Assembly: GCA_937879965.1 (NCBI GenBank)
Contig: CALFMP010000048.1
Location: 360,085-424,084, forward strand
Reading direction: 5' to 3'
Source: QKMZ01 sp012965515
GTDB lineage: Bacteria; Cyanobacteriota; Vampirovibrionia; Obscuribacterales; Obscuribacteraceae
DNA: 64,000 bases
This document shows, piece after piece, positions 26,170 to 34,414 of this stretch. The stretch's first letter is position 1, and each line of letters begins with the position of its first letter. The position numbers and the translations under genes were made by a program. The notes under the pieces are model-generated. The model was given only the letters and a program-made list of their open reading frames with translations, searched no databases and had not been told where the DNA came from.

Positions 26170-27339
26170 TCAGGTGGCTAGTAGTTCTCTTGTTCCTTTG
26201 TCTTTCAGTCGCCAAATTGCGTGGTCCACAATTACATGGTGAAACTGAACGGTTGTGAAAATTGCAGTGACGGACATTATGTAGTTGAAGCCGAACTGTT
26301 GGAGGATGTGCGGAATGCCGATGAAGATGGCGACTCCTGCCAACAGAAGAAATCCAAAATAGCGTAACGCTTTCTTTTGCAGCAACAGAGTTGCAATCTT
26401 TTTTGGTGGCAAATTTGCTAATTGTCCTTGATCTTTCAAATACACAGATGTGGTGACGGTCAAGTATTGGCTGCCATGGAAGAATGCCGGAACGTATAAC
26501 CATAATGTGCCGGTCAAGTTTGAACCTAATACGAAAATCAGTACTCCGGTTGTGGTAAGCAAGAGTGCTGGTAATGGAAAGAACTGATGGATAGTGCATC
26601 TATAGAACAGTCGCGCCACCATGACACACACAGACGCGGCGAGCCATATGCAACATGAGACGAAAATCCATTCCGGTATCGGACCCCAGAATGGAATTTG
26701 CTGACCTAAAAACTCTCCACCGCTCCAACTCTTGAAAGTCAATTGTCTGACAATCGCGAACATCATCGTAGCTTGCATTAGATTCGCAAGGATTCTCTTA
26801 TCCCAATCTCTCATCTTGTAATCGTGTTTTATGCAGTACAACAAAACAATTCCGTAGGTCTGTTTTGTGAAGTGTTGAGAAACGATTAATAGGTAAATCT
26901 TTGCCAGAATGGGTGGAATTTCTTTGTTCGAACATGCCACCAATGCTAGTGCTGACAGTGCCAGAGGTAAAAGATGAGTGTAGAAGGAAAAACCTGACTC
27001 GAACCTCTTTTCACCATAGAGGCGAACAAGGCTTGCAATTGTGTGAGTCTCTCCTAAAAAGATTGTGCCGAGCGCCGCAACTGTGAGAAGAGTTTGAACT
27101 TGAATACTGTTTGTGTCTGGACCCAGAACGAAGTAGTGAAGCGCGAAAAGCAACCAAACGATTCCGCCACAACAGAAAAGGAGATCGATGACCGGATTCA
27201 AGATCCAGCAATACGTTGTTGATTCTGTTGCATCGGCAGGTGATTCCACGACATGAATTTTTTCGAAGTCGTGAATATCTGCGTTTGCTGGAAGCGAGCT
27301 GATTGCGCTCGACGAAACTGCTTGCATTTTCTGGGTCAC
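26170..27339 (-). CDS. Multi-pass membrane protein with conserved-looking histidines
   Basis: A 389-residue protein with about nine hydrophobic segments after a soluble N-terminus of 45 residues. Histidines lie in or next to membrane segments: 'LGETHTIASL', 'VSQHFTKQTYG', 'AFFHGSQYLT' and 'VQFHHVIVDHAIWRLKD'. Such spacing could bind metal or haem, but I do not recognise the family. The start GTG directly follows the stop of the upstream gene (TGA then GTG), so the two are translationally coupled; an ATG four codons later is an alternative. No metabolic neighbour hints at function. Confidence 0.75.
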   Translation of the reverse strand: MTQKMQAVSSSAISSLPANADIHDFEKIHVVESPADATESTTYCWILNPVIDLLFCCGGIVWLLFALHYFVLGPDTNSIQVQTLLTVAALGTIFLGETHTIASLVRLYGEKRFESGFSFYTHLLPLALSALALVACSNKEIPPILAKIYLLIVSQHFTKQTYGIVLLYCIKHDYKMRDWDKRILANLMQATMMFAIVRQLTFKSWSGGEFLGQQIPFWGPIPEWIFVSCCIWLAASVCVMVARLFYRCTIHQFFPLPALLLTTTGVLIFVLGSNLTGTLWLYVPAFFHGSQYLTVTTSVYLKDQGQLANLPPKKIATLLLQKKALRYFGFLLLAGVAIFIGIPHILQQFGFNYIMSVTAIFTTVQFHHVIVDHAIWRLKDKGTRELLAT

Positions 27340-28017
27340 TCAACTGAAAAGATTTGCGTCTCTAGCCATCGCTACCAACCAATTCACCAGCCCTGGAATT
27401 GAGAGTCCGCTTTTGATGAGCAGCAGTGAAACCCAAAAATTCATATGCAACTTGTCTTTACGCTTCCATGGGGGATCGCTTGCAAAGGCTGCGCAGTTAA
27501 TCACATTGGTGATAATACCCAGACCTGTGCAGAGAAAACTGACACACACTCCAACAGATAGAAGGAAACGTTTGATTCCATATTGTTCTTTGAGCATGTA
27601 CATTAGACTGCCAATCATCAGACATGCACCCCAGATGATGGTGATTATTTCCGCACCGTTTGCGGCGATATTGAGCAATGCTTCCAAATTGGCTAACATA
27701 TTGATCCGTACGGTCCCGACTCTGTTCACTCCACTGATGACAGTCGCATCTTCTCCTTGCGGACCGATTGTCCCCATGGTTGCTCCTTGCAGACATGGTG
27801 GCTCAGGATCTGCCGTTCCTTGCATCAGAGGACGGGCTAATGTTTGCGTGTTACAAGCTCTTTCAGCGGAAGGATTAGCATCACTTGCGCTTCCCATTGC
27901 CTGAACGACATGTCCTGAAGTGTATTGAGCCAAGCACGGTTGCATCGTAGTTGTGAGTGAAATAAGCAGTACGAGGTTTGCCGCTTTTCTTAAGGCGGCA
28001 CGCCAATGTCTTTCCAT
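27340..28017 (-). CDS. Secreted/membrane protein of unknown function, coupled to the next gene
   Basis: The 225-residue product has a signal peptide or N-terminal anchor ('AANLVLLISLTTTM', possible cleavage near 'CLAQ') and an extracytoplasmic part of about 75 residues with cysteines. Three hydrophobic segments follow ('IITIIWGACLMIGSLMYML', 'FLLSVGVCVSFLCTGLGII', 'FWVSLLLIKSGLSIPGL'). Layout recalls small subunits of membrane complexes, but no family is recognised. Its TGA stop abuts the GTG of the polytopic His-rich protein, which suggests a two-subunit unit. ATG 28017 gives the full signal peptide. Confidence 0.7.
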   Translation of the reverse strand: MERHWRAALRKAANLVLLISLTTTMQPCLAQYTSGHVVQAMGSASDANPSAERACNTQTLARPLMQGTADPEPPCLQGATMGTIGPQGEDATVISGVNRVGTVRINMLANLEALLNIAANGAEIITIIWGACLMIGSLMYMLKEQYGIKRFLLSVGVCVSFLCTGLGIITNVINCAAFASDPPWKRKDKLHMNFWVSLLLIKSGLSIPGLVNWLVAMARDANLFS

Positions 28018-28343
28018 CCAGATTTCTCCGATGTAAGAAGGATTAAACGATTTCAGTTCTTAGTAAATGGAGACTGTCTGCGGAGCGGCGCTTGTGCCGG
28101 TTTTGGACAGTTCCAACAGTATTGTCTCCAAGGTAGGGGTATTCTTGAATGGGGGAAACCCTGAACCGCACCTTGGTACCCTCTTGGGAGTCTACTGCCG
28201 GTTGCGGACTGAGAAGGCAGATATCCTCATTGCATACAGGGCTGAATCACAGGCTAGTCGATGGCTATACCCGCGCTTAGCTGTGAAAATAAATCTACTC
28301 TACAATCAGAGTGAGCACTGTGTCTGGGTTACAATCTTGACTT
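28018..28343. other. Intergenic region between divergent genes
   Basis: About 325 bp between a minus-strand membrane gene and the metalloprotease-like gene. An open frame from 28067 on the + strand runs into the next gene but has no ribosome site and no protein-like pattern. I see no terminator or RNA gene here; promoters for both flanking genes are expected. Confidence 0.35.
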
Positions 28344-28928
28344 ATGAATACTGAAAAGCCTCCAAAGAAGTCGGATGACCGGGCAGAATACGCTCGCAGC
28401 GATGCGTTGAAGACAATTCAGCTGCCTCCAGCAGAGCCTTTTCGCACCTATGCAATCCGATTGAAGGATGCTCTGGCTAGCGATGAAAAAAAGGAAGTCC
28501 AGAGCGTTTGCAAACTGCTTATTGACGAACTCAGCGTAGCTTATGGTGTGGAAAAGCCAACCATAAAAATTCTTAGTGTTAGACCACGTGAGGAAGGAAA
28601 AGACTGGGTTTATGAAACGTTCGGTGATTATGATCCAGAGACGTTGCGCATCAGACTATGGATGAGAACAGCAGTTCAAAAGAAGCCAACCTCATATGGT
28701 GTTTTACTGAGCACGTTATGTCATGAGTTTTGTCATCATCTAGACATGGTGCAACTCGATTTTCCGAATACGTTTCATACAAGAGGGTTTTACGATCGAG
28801 TCGGCCTTCTGTACCATCACATACAAAACACACCCGTGCGTCAAATTGTTTGGCAAGAACACAGAGATGGCTCTCATAGCATTGATTGGGGACGAACTAT
28901 GAAGGGTTCGCCAAAGGTACTGGCGTAG
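28344..28928 (+). CDS. Small zinc metalloprotease-like protein (HExxH)
   Basis: A soluble protein of 194 residues. Residues 128-138 read 'LCHEFCHHLDM', an HExxH zinc motif followed by a further His and Asp, as in small gluzincin-like or SprT-like proteases. 'TFHTRGFYDRV' about 13 residues later offers a possible third ligand. The N-terminal 40 residues are charged and disordered. There is no signal peptide, so it should be cytoplasmic. The exact family is not recognised, and the substrate is unknown. ATG 28344 has no strong ribosome site. Confidence 0.72.
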   Translation: MNTEKPPKKSDDRAEYARSDALKTIQLPPAEPFRTYAIRLKDALASDEKKEVQSVCKLLIDELSVAYGVEKPTIKILSVRPREEGKDWVYETFGDYDPETLRIRLWMRTAVQKKPTSYGVLLSTLCHEFCHHLDMVQLDFPNTFHTRGFYDRVGLLYHHIQNTPVRQIVWQEHRDGSHSIDWGRTMKGSPKVLA

Positions 28929-28986
28929 ATCACTGGCTGGTTTTCTCGATCACATAATACTTTCAAGCAGATCGCAGCGCAATTGG

Positions 28987-29000
28987 TACCGCGCGCGGTA
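28987..29000. promoter_or_regulatory. 14-bp perfect palindrome
   Basis: TACCGCGCGCGGTA is a perfect palindrome without spacer in the gap between convergent genes. It could be a protein-binding site or chance GC-rich symmetry. It lies 30 bp from the terminator hairpin. Confidence 0.35.
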
Positions 29001-29026
29001 TTGAGTGAAAACGTGTACAAACGTCG

Positions 29027-29067
29027 AAAAGCGATGATTGTTGACGTGGGTTGGCAATCATCGCCTT
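29027..29067. terminator. Bidirectional terminator hairpin
   Basis: GCGATGATTG (29031-29040) pairs perfectly with CAATCATCGC (29055-29064) across a 14-nt loop. AAAA precedes the stem, giving a U-tract for minus-strand transcripts, and CTTT follows on the plus strand. It sits between two convergent genes and could end both. Confidence 0.65.
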
Positions 29068-29146
29068 TCATTGACCGATCCTTCGCAGTCAACCGGAGCT
29101 GGCTGCGTGATCGAATCGTTGTATTGATTTTTAGCTAACTGCTGTG

Positions 29147-29464
29147 TTATTCAGCGGTCGAAGGTGCCGGAGCTTCAGGGGCTGGTGCTGGCGCGGCTTC
29201 CGGTGCTGGTGCCGGTGCCGGTACTGGTGTCGGTACCAAGACAGGTCTGTCCACTGGTACTGAATTGGTAGTCGATGTCGTTGTATCCGTGTTGCGTTCA
29301 ATAACCGTCGATGTTCCGCCGTTGCTGAAAGCGTAGATGCCGTATCCAATTGCTGCTACGAGCGCGATACCAAGAATTGTGCCTACAATGGCACTGCCTG
29401 AGCTATCTGCTTCTACGGTAGTAGTTGTGGTCGGTGGCGACGGAGGTGTAATAATGGTTGTCAT
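29147..29464 (-). CDS. Small single-pass membrane protein with Pro/Ala-rich tail
   Basis: 105 residues: a Thr/Pro-rich start, one transmembrane helix ('AIVGTILGIALVAAIGYGIY', about 29-48), a Thr/Asn-rich stretch, and a tail of repeated Pro-Ala-Pro and Glu-Ala units. Such tails span the periplasm or cell wall in other proteins, but no family is recognised. TAGGAG stands about 8 nt before ATG 29464, which supports expression. It lies downstream of the exonuclease gene on the same strand, after 139 bases. Confidence 0.65.
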   Translation of the reverse strand: MTTIITPPSPPTTTTTVEADSSGSAIVGTILGIALVAAIGYGIYAFSNGGTSTVIERNTDTTTSTTNSVPVDRPVLVPTPVPAPAPAPEAAPAPAPEAPAPSTAE

Positions 29465-29603
29465 AAATCTACTCCTAATCCCGTACGGGAAGCGTGTTTT
29501 CCATGAGTAATCCGGTCTGGATGTGAAGACTGAGTGCCTTCTTCAGAGTTCCAACCTGTTTCATTCCTTAAAATTTGGAAAATGCGGGAACCCCAGAACA
29601 GTC

Positions 29604-30473
29604 TTATCTGGGCACAGCTGCTGTTTTTTTGAGTAGATTTGGAGACTTGAGTCGCGCGCACATCGCTTCGAAAGAGTCTGTTTGACCCTTCCATCTTAGT
29701 TCCTCAATTTCATTGAAGACCGGTGCGTCGGTGCGCAGAGTAGCAAGCTTGCGATACAAGATAGCTTCCTCCCATGAACCGAATAGTGTTGCCGCCAACT
29801 TTGCGCTACCGCGAATTGCTGAATTCCAATTTTTCGGATCAGTTGGAATATCTTCCAAATGAGGATAGATGGAAAGTACCGATGCCGCACCCTTGGCGCC
29901 CCATCCAGGAAGTCCTGGATAACCATCGGACGCGTCCCCAACCAGTGCTAAATAATCTGGGATTGATTCCGGTCTGACACCAAATTTGGTGAACACTCCT
30001 TCAGCATTTCTGATTTCATTTTTTCTTCTGTCGAGTTGGACGATTTTGTCTCCAACTACACATTGACTGAGATCTTTATCCGGGGTGCAGATGATAACAG
30101 TGTCTACGTCTTTGTCTTGTGCCGCTTTAACAGCTGCGGCAGCGAGTGCATCATCCGCTTCGAATTCAACCATTGCCCAAACCAACACACCCATCGCTCC
30201 CAGTGCTTCTTCTAGAAGATTGAACTGTGACCATAGATCTTCAGGGATACCTTCGCCTGTTTTATAGTGTGGATACAGATCATTTCTGAACGATTCGATT
30301 ACGTGATCCGTTGCTACTCCGATGTGTGTTACTCCTTTTTCCAGTAGCGAGAGAACGGAGGTAAGAACACCTCTAACGGCGCCGATCTCATTACCCTCGG
30401 CATCAGTCGCTCCCGGAACGGCAAAATAATGCCTGAAGAGTTCGTAAGTGCCATCAATTAGATAGACATCCAT
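29604..30473 (-). CDS. Stand-alone 5'-3' exonuclease / flap endonuclease
   Basis: This matches the 5' nuclease domain of DNA polymerase I but without the polymerase. It would remove RNA primers and flaps. Motifs for the metal centre are visible: 'YLIDGTYELFRHYFA' at the start, 'FEADDALAAAA' near residue 104, 'ICTPDKDLSQ' near 130, and the helix-hairpin-helix entry 'LVGDASDGYPGLPGWGAKGA' near 178. Length (289 aa) is normal for a free exonuclease. AAGGAA lies 7 nt before ATG 30473. A separate full polI may exist elsewhere, so this could be a second copy. Confidence 0.9.
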   Translation of the reverse strand: MDVYLIDGTYELFRHYFAVPGATDAEGNEIGAVRGVLTSVLSLLEKGVTHIGVATDHVIESFRNDLYPHYKTGEGIPEDLWSQFNLLEEALGAMGVLVWAMVEFEADDALAAAAVKAAQDKDVDTVIICTPDKDLSQCVVGDKIVQLDRRKNEIRNAEGVFTKFGVRPESIPDYLALVGDASDGYPGLPGWGAKGAASVLSIYPHLEDIPTDPKNWNSAIRGSAKLAATLFGSWEEAILYRKLATLRTDAPVFNEIEELRWKGQTDSFEAMCARLKSPNLLKKTAAVPR

Positions 30474-30563
30474 CGACAGTTCCTTAAATCAGTTTGTATT
30501 GTTGATTCGTGCTTGAGTGCCAAAGATACCACAGGCTGACTTTCAAAGAGAAGAATTTGTTGA

Positions 30564-30607
30564 CAACGCTTGAAGCGTTGAAATTGTTGGCGTTCAGCCT
30601 GTAGTAT
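30564..30607 (+). promoter_or_regulatory. Promoter with overlapping palindromic operator candidate
   Basis: CAACGCTT-G-AAGCGTTG (30564-30580) is an 8-bp inverted repeat. It overlaps TTGAAA (30578-30583), which stands 18 bp before TAGTAT (30602-30607), a reasonable -35/-10 pair for the DUF4239 gene at 30665. A repressor on the palindrome would block the -35 box. No linked regulator is present. Confidence 0.45.
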
Positions 30608-30664
30608 TGCGGTTTAACAGTCACCGACGGACGAGTTTGGTCCTGCAAACATAGGCTTCTAACG

Positions 30665-31633
30665 ATGAGCTCATTTACTGATTGTTTACTGATTGTCGGC
30701 TTAACGACATTGCTATCAGTTGTTGGATTGTTGTTGGTTCGCAAGAAGTTCAAGCGCGAACAGTTTGAGTCTTGCCACGAGGTTGGTGGTTTTCTTCTTT
30801 CGGTGGTTGGAACCCTGTATGCGATTTTGGTTGGATTGATTGTCGTCAATTCGCAAGGAAAAGTTGATGCTGCAAGCCAGATGGCTGTTTCTGAAGCAAA
30901 CATGCTTTCCAATATTTACCATTTGTCCAACACCTTTAAGGAACCGACGAGAAGCAGAATCCACAAGCATATTTATGACTATGCAGTTGCAGCCGTGAAC
31001 CAGGATTGGTCACTTGTCGAAGAAGGAATGGAAAAGGAAGCGACCATTCCTGCGTATCAAGCACTCTGGAAAGACATTACTCATTACGTCCCTCGTGAGG
31101 ACAATGAGTCGCAATGCTACGCGACGATGCTGGGAAACATTCAAGAGTTATCCGAAGCACGTAAGTACAGAATGGTGGCAGCGCGAGGAGGTCTATCTCC
31201 GGTGCTTTGGTCTGTATTGATAGCCGGTGGTGCAATGATTGTTCTCTTCACCTATTTTTTCTTTGTGGAGAGTTTGATGGCTCAAGCTATCATGACTATG
31301 TTTGTCGCGGTCTTTCTCTCCCTCAACGTTTATCTGATCTACATTTGCCAAAATCCTTATCGCCCCGAACTTGGTGCGAAGGAGGCGGGCTTTGGATTTA
31401 GTTTTACACCAAATTGGTTCAAAGACAGGCCGAACGTGCCTCATATAGAGTCGAACATTCGCGAGAAGAATGAACAACCGACTACTGAGGTAATGACGGA
31501 TGAGAAGTCAGATGTGAAGACCGACGTTAAAACAGAAGTAAGAGAAAATGATGTGACATTGCAGAAAACGGAAACGAAAACAGAGACAAAATCTGAGATA
31601 AAAACTGACGATAAAACGGAAACAAAACAGTGA
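30665..31633 (+). CDS. DUF4239 membrane protein with acidic/basic C-terminal tail
   Basis: DUF4239 is a bestrophin-like four-helix membrane family of uncertain role, possibly an ion channel. The first helix ('CLLIVGLTTLLSVVGLLLV'), 'GGFLLSVVGTLYAILVGLIV', the stretch 'SEANMLSNIYHLSNTF', and the C-terminal pair ('VLWSVLIAGGAMIVLFTYFF', 'MFVAVFLSLNVYLIYI') are as expected. The last 50 residues are a low-complexity tail of K, T, E and D, like the linker of the WD40 protein. Its TGA overlaps the GTG of the next gene (GTGA), so the serine hydrolase is translationally coupled. Confidence 0.82.
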   Translation: MSSFTDCLLIVGLTTLLSVVGLLLVRKKFKREQFESCHEVGGFLLSVVGTLYAILVGLIVVNSQGKVDAASQMAVSEANMLSNIYHLSNTFKEPTRSRIHKHIYDYAVAAVNQDWSLVEEGMEKEATIPAYQALWKDITHYVPREDNESQCYATMLGNIQELSEARKYRMVAARGGLSPVLWSVLIAGGAMIVLFTYFFFVESLMAQAIMTMFVAVFLSLNVYLIYICQNPYRPELGAKEAGFGFSFTPNWFKDRPNVPHIESNIREKNEQPTTEVMTDEKSDVKTDVKTEVRENDVTLQKTETKTETKSEIKTDDKTETKQ

Positions 31634-32871
31634 AATTGAAAACTTACGCAGCATCGCTAGTAGTGGCAATGGCATTCGGAATCGCTCCGAGTCTTTCACA
31701 ACCTATGAGCCCACCAGGACAAACACTGCCCTCGTCCGTGCAACAATTTCCGCCGGCGATGGCGCAGCCACTTCCCGAAGCTTATGTTCCTCCGGCCACA
31801 CCAGCCACGCTTGATCCGGATCTGCAATCTCGCCTACAGAGAATTGACGCTATGGTTGTGGATCGCATGAAGACGCTGAATATGCCGGCGTATTGTCTCG
31901 TCGTCATTAAAGACGGGAAAGTGGTTTTTCAAAAGCCCTATGGCTATGCAAACCTCGAAACCAGACAGCCGACAACCAATGACACTATTTTTGGTTTGGG
32001 TTCACTGACAAAAACGTTCACCGCACTGGCTCTTCTCAATCTTGTGGATCAGGGGCTTGTTGGTTTGGAAGATCCACTTTCTAAATATATTGATGGGTTG
32101 ACCAACGATTACAAGCCTTTGACGATAAGGCAATTAGCTTCGATGACAGCGGGGGTGCCGGCTAAAGTTTCCCAGGAAGTTGATTGGCGAAATCAACTGG
32201 AAATTTTGGATCACACTCCTCTAGTTTCTCAGCCTGGTTCTGCTTACTTGTATTCTAACTATAGTTACAGGCTGCTTGGTTCTGTGATTGAGAAGGTAAC
32301 AAAGCAACCCTACCTTCAGTATGTGGAATCAACTATTTGTGCCCCTCTCAACATGAGGAGTACAGGTACCACGATGTTGCTTCAACCAACAGGAAGAGTA
32401 GCGCAAGCGTATGGCGATAATATGGGTCAAGGACCGCTGCGTGCTATCCAGTACAAAAGTCCTGCAATAGCATTTTCGGCGGGAATGTTAGCGACAACTT
32501 CCAACGATTTGATCAAGTATGTTTTTGGCTTGATGTCGCACAAGATAATTTCTGAGGATGGATACAAGATCCTTTGGGATTACAGACCGCCACTGACTAC
32601 GGGGCAGCCGTCCAAGTGGGCGTTTGGTTGGGCTAAAACGCGCAATAAGAATATGGGAGATGCATTGACGCTTTCCATGAATGGTGGCGTGCCTGGTATC
32701 GCATCCACCATCATTATTTTGCCGGAATCGAATTCGGCAGTGATAGCACTGTGCAATTTGAGAAAACCACCGGTCTACCAAGTTGCCCGTACAGCAGCAG
32801 CAATGGCTTTTGGTGACAACGACCGTCCGACGGGAGAAGAAGAAGATCACGCGGGCTCAAGCGCGGACTAA
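31630..32871 (+). CDS. Secreted serine beta-lactamase-family hydrolase
   Basis: A class C beta-lactamase/DD-peptidase fold protein of 413 residues with a signal peptide ('YAASLVVAMAFGIAPSLS') and a Pro-rich linker. The nucleophile motif SxxK is 'GLGSLTKTFTAL', the second motif YxN is 'YLYSNYSYRLLG', and the C-terminal 'SMNGGVPGIAS' stands where the HxG/KTG element lies. All are intact, so it should be an active esterase, peptidase or lactamase acting in the periplasm on peptidoglycan or small substrates. The start GTG is inside the stop of the DUF4239 gene. It ends in a 4-bp convergent overlap with the next minus-strand gene. Confidence 0.86.
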   Translation: MKLKTYAASLVVAMAFGIAPSLSQPMSPPGQTLPSSVQQFPPAMAQPLPEAYVPPATPATLDPDLQSRLQRIDAMVVDRMKTLNMPAYCLVVIKDGKVVFQKPYGYANLETRQPTTNDTIFGLGSLTKTFTALALLNLVDQGLVGLEDPLSKYIDGLTNDYKPLTIRQLASMTAGVPAKVSQEVDWRNQLEILDHTPLVSQPGSAYLYSNYSYRLLGSVIEKVTKQPYLQYVESTICAPLNMRSTGTTMLLQPTGRVAQAYGDNMGQGPLRAIQYKSPAIAFSAGMLATTSNDLIKYVFGLMSHKIISEDGYKILWDYRPPLTTGQPSKWAFGWAKTRNKNMGDALTLSMNGGVPGIASTIIILPESNSAVIALCNLRKPPVYQVARTAAAMAFGDNDRPTGEEEDHAGSSAD

Positions 32872-33329
32872 GGCTTTCTGTCTTCGCGGCAAATGTGAAA
32901 GTATCCGCGTGTGAACGGTTCGAATTGTTGATTCTCGTTTAGTGTGACGTCGAGATATGCGACGAGATTTTTTAGTGAGTCTTTTCCTTCATGTTTGCAC
33001 AGCATGATTCCGTTGCTGACGACGAACCCTTCGTATTCACGAACGCCACCAAAACCATCTGCTTCAATCAATACAAATACGATATTCGGAAATTTTTCAC
33101 TCCAGGACAAAAGATCAGACTTCATTGATTTGGCGATTCGCTCCTGTTCTTCTTCCTGCGCGCTGTTGAAAACAAGAGGGTAGCAACGATCTGCGCCAGG
33201 GTGAGCGAACCCAACTCCTTGAAACGGCTTGTCAATGGTGCGTGCCAGGCAACCCTTCCACTTTCGGCGTGCCGCCTCGAGAATCGAGACGTCGCCCTTT
33301 GCAAAGATGGCGGTGCAGTGATAAGTCAT
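32868..33329 (-). CDS. Hypothetical protein, 153 residues
   Basis: A soluble protein with balanced composition and clear alternating strands and helices: 'YHCTAIFAKGDVSILEAA', 'PLVFNSAQEEEQERIAKSM', 'IVFVLIEADGFGGVREYEGF'. No membrane segment, signal or known motif. It begins at an ATG and ends 4 bp inside the end of the serine hydrolase. The protein-like composition argues for a real gene, but I do not recognise the family. Confidence 0.65.
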   Translation of the reverse strand: MTYHCTAIFAKGDVSILEAARRKWKGCLARTIDKPFQGVGFAHPGADRCYPLVFNSAQEEEQERIAKSMKSDLLSWSEKFPNIVFVLIEADGFGGVREYEGFVVSNGIMLCKHEGKDSLKNLVAYLDVTLNENQQFEPFTRGYFHICREDRKP

Positions 33330-33426
33330 TGGGCCAATTATTGCAGAGATGACAACGGCGCTTTAGTATTTGAGTACTTGAGAAGTTCAGGGAAAAGTGA
33401 GCGAAACTCTGGTATCATGCGCCGCT

Positions 33427-34263
33427 ATGAATAATTCAACAGAATCCGTAACGATTGAAGAACGTAAGACTGACAACGGCATTTTCTGCCGGCGGACTTA
33501 TACTTCCACATCAAAAGACCATCTTGTACTTGTGATGGGATATGGTGGCAGTCTGAGAATTTGGCCTGCGACTTTCGTCAATCAGTTGGCAAAAACCTTC
33601 ACGGTCATAACCTATGATAACCGTGGCACCGGACTCAGTATCGTCCCACTGAATCCTGAAGAATACACTGTCAAAGTCATGGCAGATGACTTGTTCGATG
33701 TGATTTCGACATTTGGAATTGCGTCTCACCATTTGCTGGGATACAGCATGGGTGGCTGCATGGCCTTGCAGTATGCACACGATCATCAGGACTACGTGGA
33801 AAGCCTTTTCCTGATGTCCAGTACCGCAGGCGGTGCGCTGTTTGCTAAACCTGATAAAGCAGTTTCAACAGCATTAGCCAATCCTGAAGGAAAAACACTT
33901 TGGGATATCTACATGTCTACTTTTGGTTTGATGTATTCCCCCGAAGCTTTGCAGCGCTGTATGCCAACGATCGAGGCTATCTATCAGGTTTCCAAAGAAT
34001 GTCCGACGCGACCGATTGCCTTGGCTGGACACTCGAATGCATTTCGTGGTTTCGATGGTACAGGCTATTTGGCAAATTTGAAAATTCCGACGACCATACT
34101 TTCCGGAAAAGCCGATCGCCTGATGCCTGTGCAAAATTCGTTGAATTTAGCGGAAAACCTGTCCAACTCGACGCTCGTTCTTCTGGATGATTGCGAGCAT
34201 GGACCGCACATTCAAAATGAGAGTGAGGTCGTTGAGCTGATCGTTCGTTGCGCAAAACATTAG
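33427..34263 (+). CDS. Alpha/beta hydrolase
   Basis: A 278-residue alpha/beta hydrolase. The oxyanion region is 'LVMGYGGSLRIWPATFV', followed by 'VITYDNRGTGLS'. The nucleophile elbow 'LLGYSMGGCMALQYA' gives the serine, 'LSGKADRLMP' the aspartate, and 'DDCEHGPH' the histidine. All triad residues are present. The architecture suits esterases, lipases or peroxidase-like members; the substrate is unknown. I chose ATG 33427; a GTG at 33397 would add ten residues without a ribosome site. A block of palindromic repeats follows directly. Confidence 0.87.
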   Translation: MNNSTESVTIEERKTDNGIFCRRTYTSTSKDHLVLVMGYGGSLRIWPATFVNQLAKTFTVITYDNRGTGLSIVPLNPEEYTVKVMADDLFDVISTFGIASHHLLGYSMGGCMALQYAHDHQDYVESLFLMSSTAGGALFAKPDKAVSTALANPEGKTLWDIYMSTFGLMYSPEALQRCMPTIEAIYQVSKECPTRPIALAGHSNAFRGFDGTGYLANLKIPTTILSGKADRLMPVQNSLNLAENLSNSTLVLLDDCEHGPHIQNESEVVELIVRCAKH

Positions 34264-34267
34264 AGTT

Positions 34268-34375
34268 GTAGGGGGTGCATGGCCTGCGCCCAGATAATTT
34301 GAGTCAAAAAAGGGGCGCATTGCCTTCGCCCAGATAATATGAGTAGAAAAAAGGGCGCATGCAATGCGCCCCTAC
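34268..34375. repeat. REP-like palindromic repeat cluster
   Basis: Two diverged copies of a roughly 45-bp unit (CGCCCAGATAAT then TGAGT then an A-rich run ending in GGGCGCAT) lie in tandem. They end in a perfect hairpin, GGGCGCAT-GCA-ATGCGCCC (34353-34371), with GTAGGGG at the left edge and CCCCTAC at the right. It sits between convergent genes, may terminate both, and shares its 15-bp core with 7510-7524. Confidence 0.65.
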
Positions 34376-34414
34376 GCTCCGCTTTCTGGGTTGCGACCCT
34401 ACGCCGATCTGTGT

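Noticed and set aside
28067..28354. Plus-strand open frame upstream of the metalloprotease-like gene
   Set aside because: It overlaps the real start, lacks a ribosome site and has no protein-like pattern.
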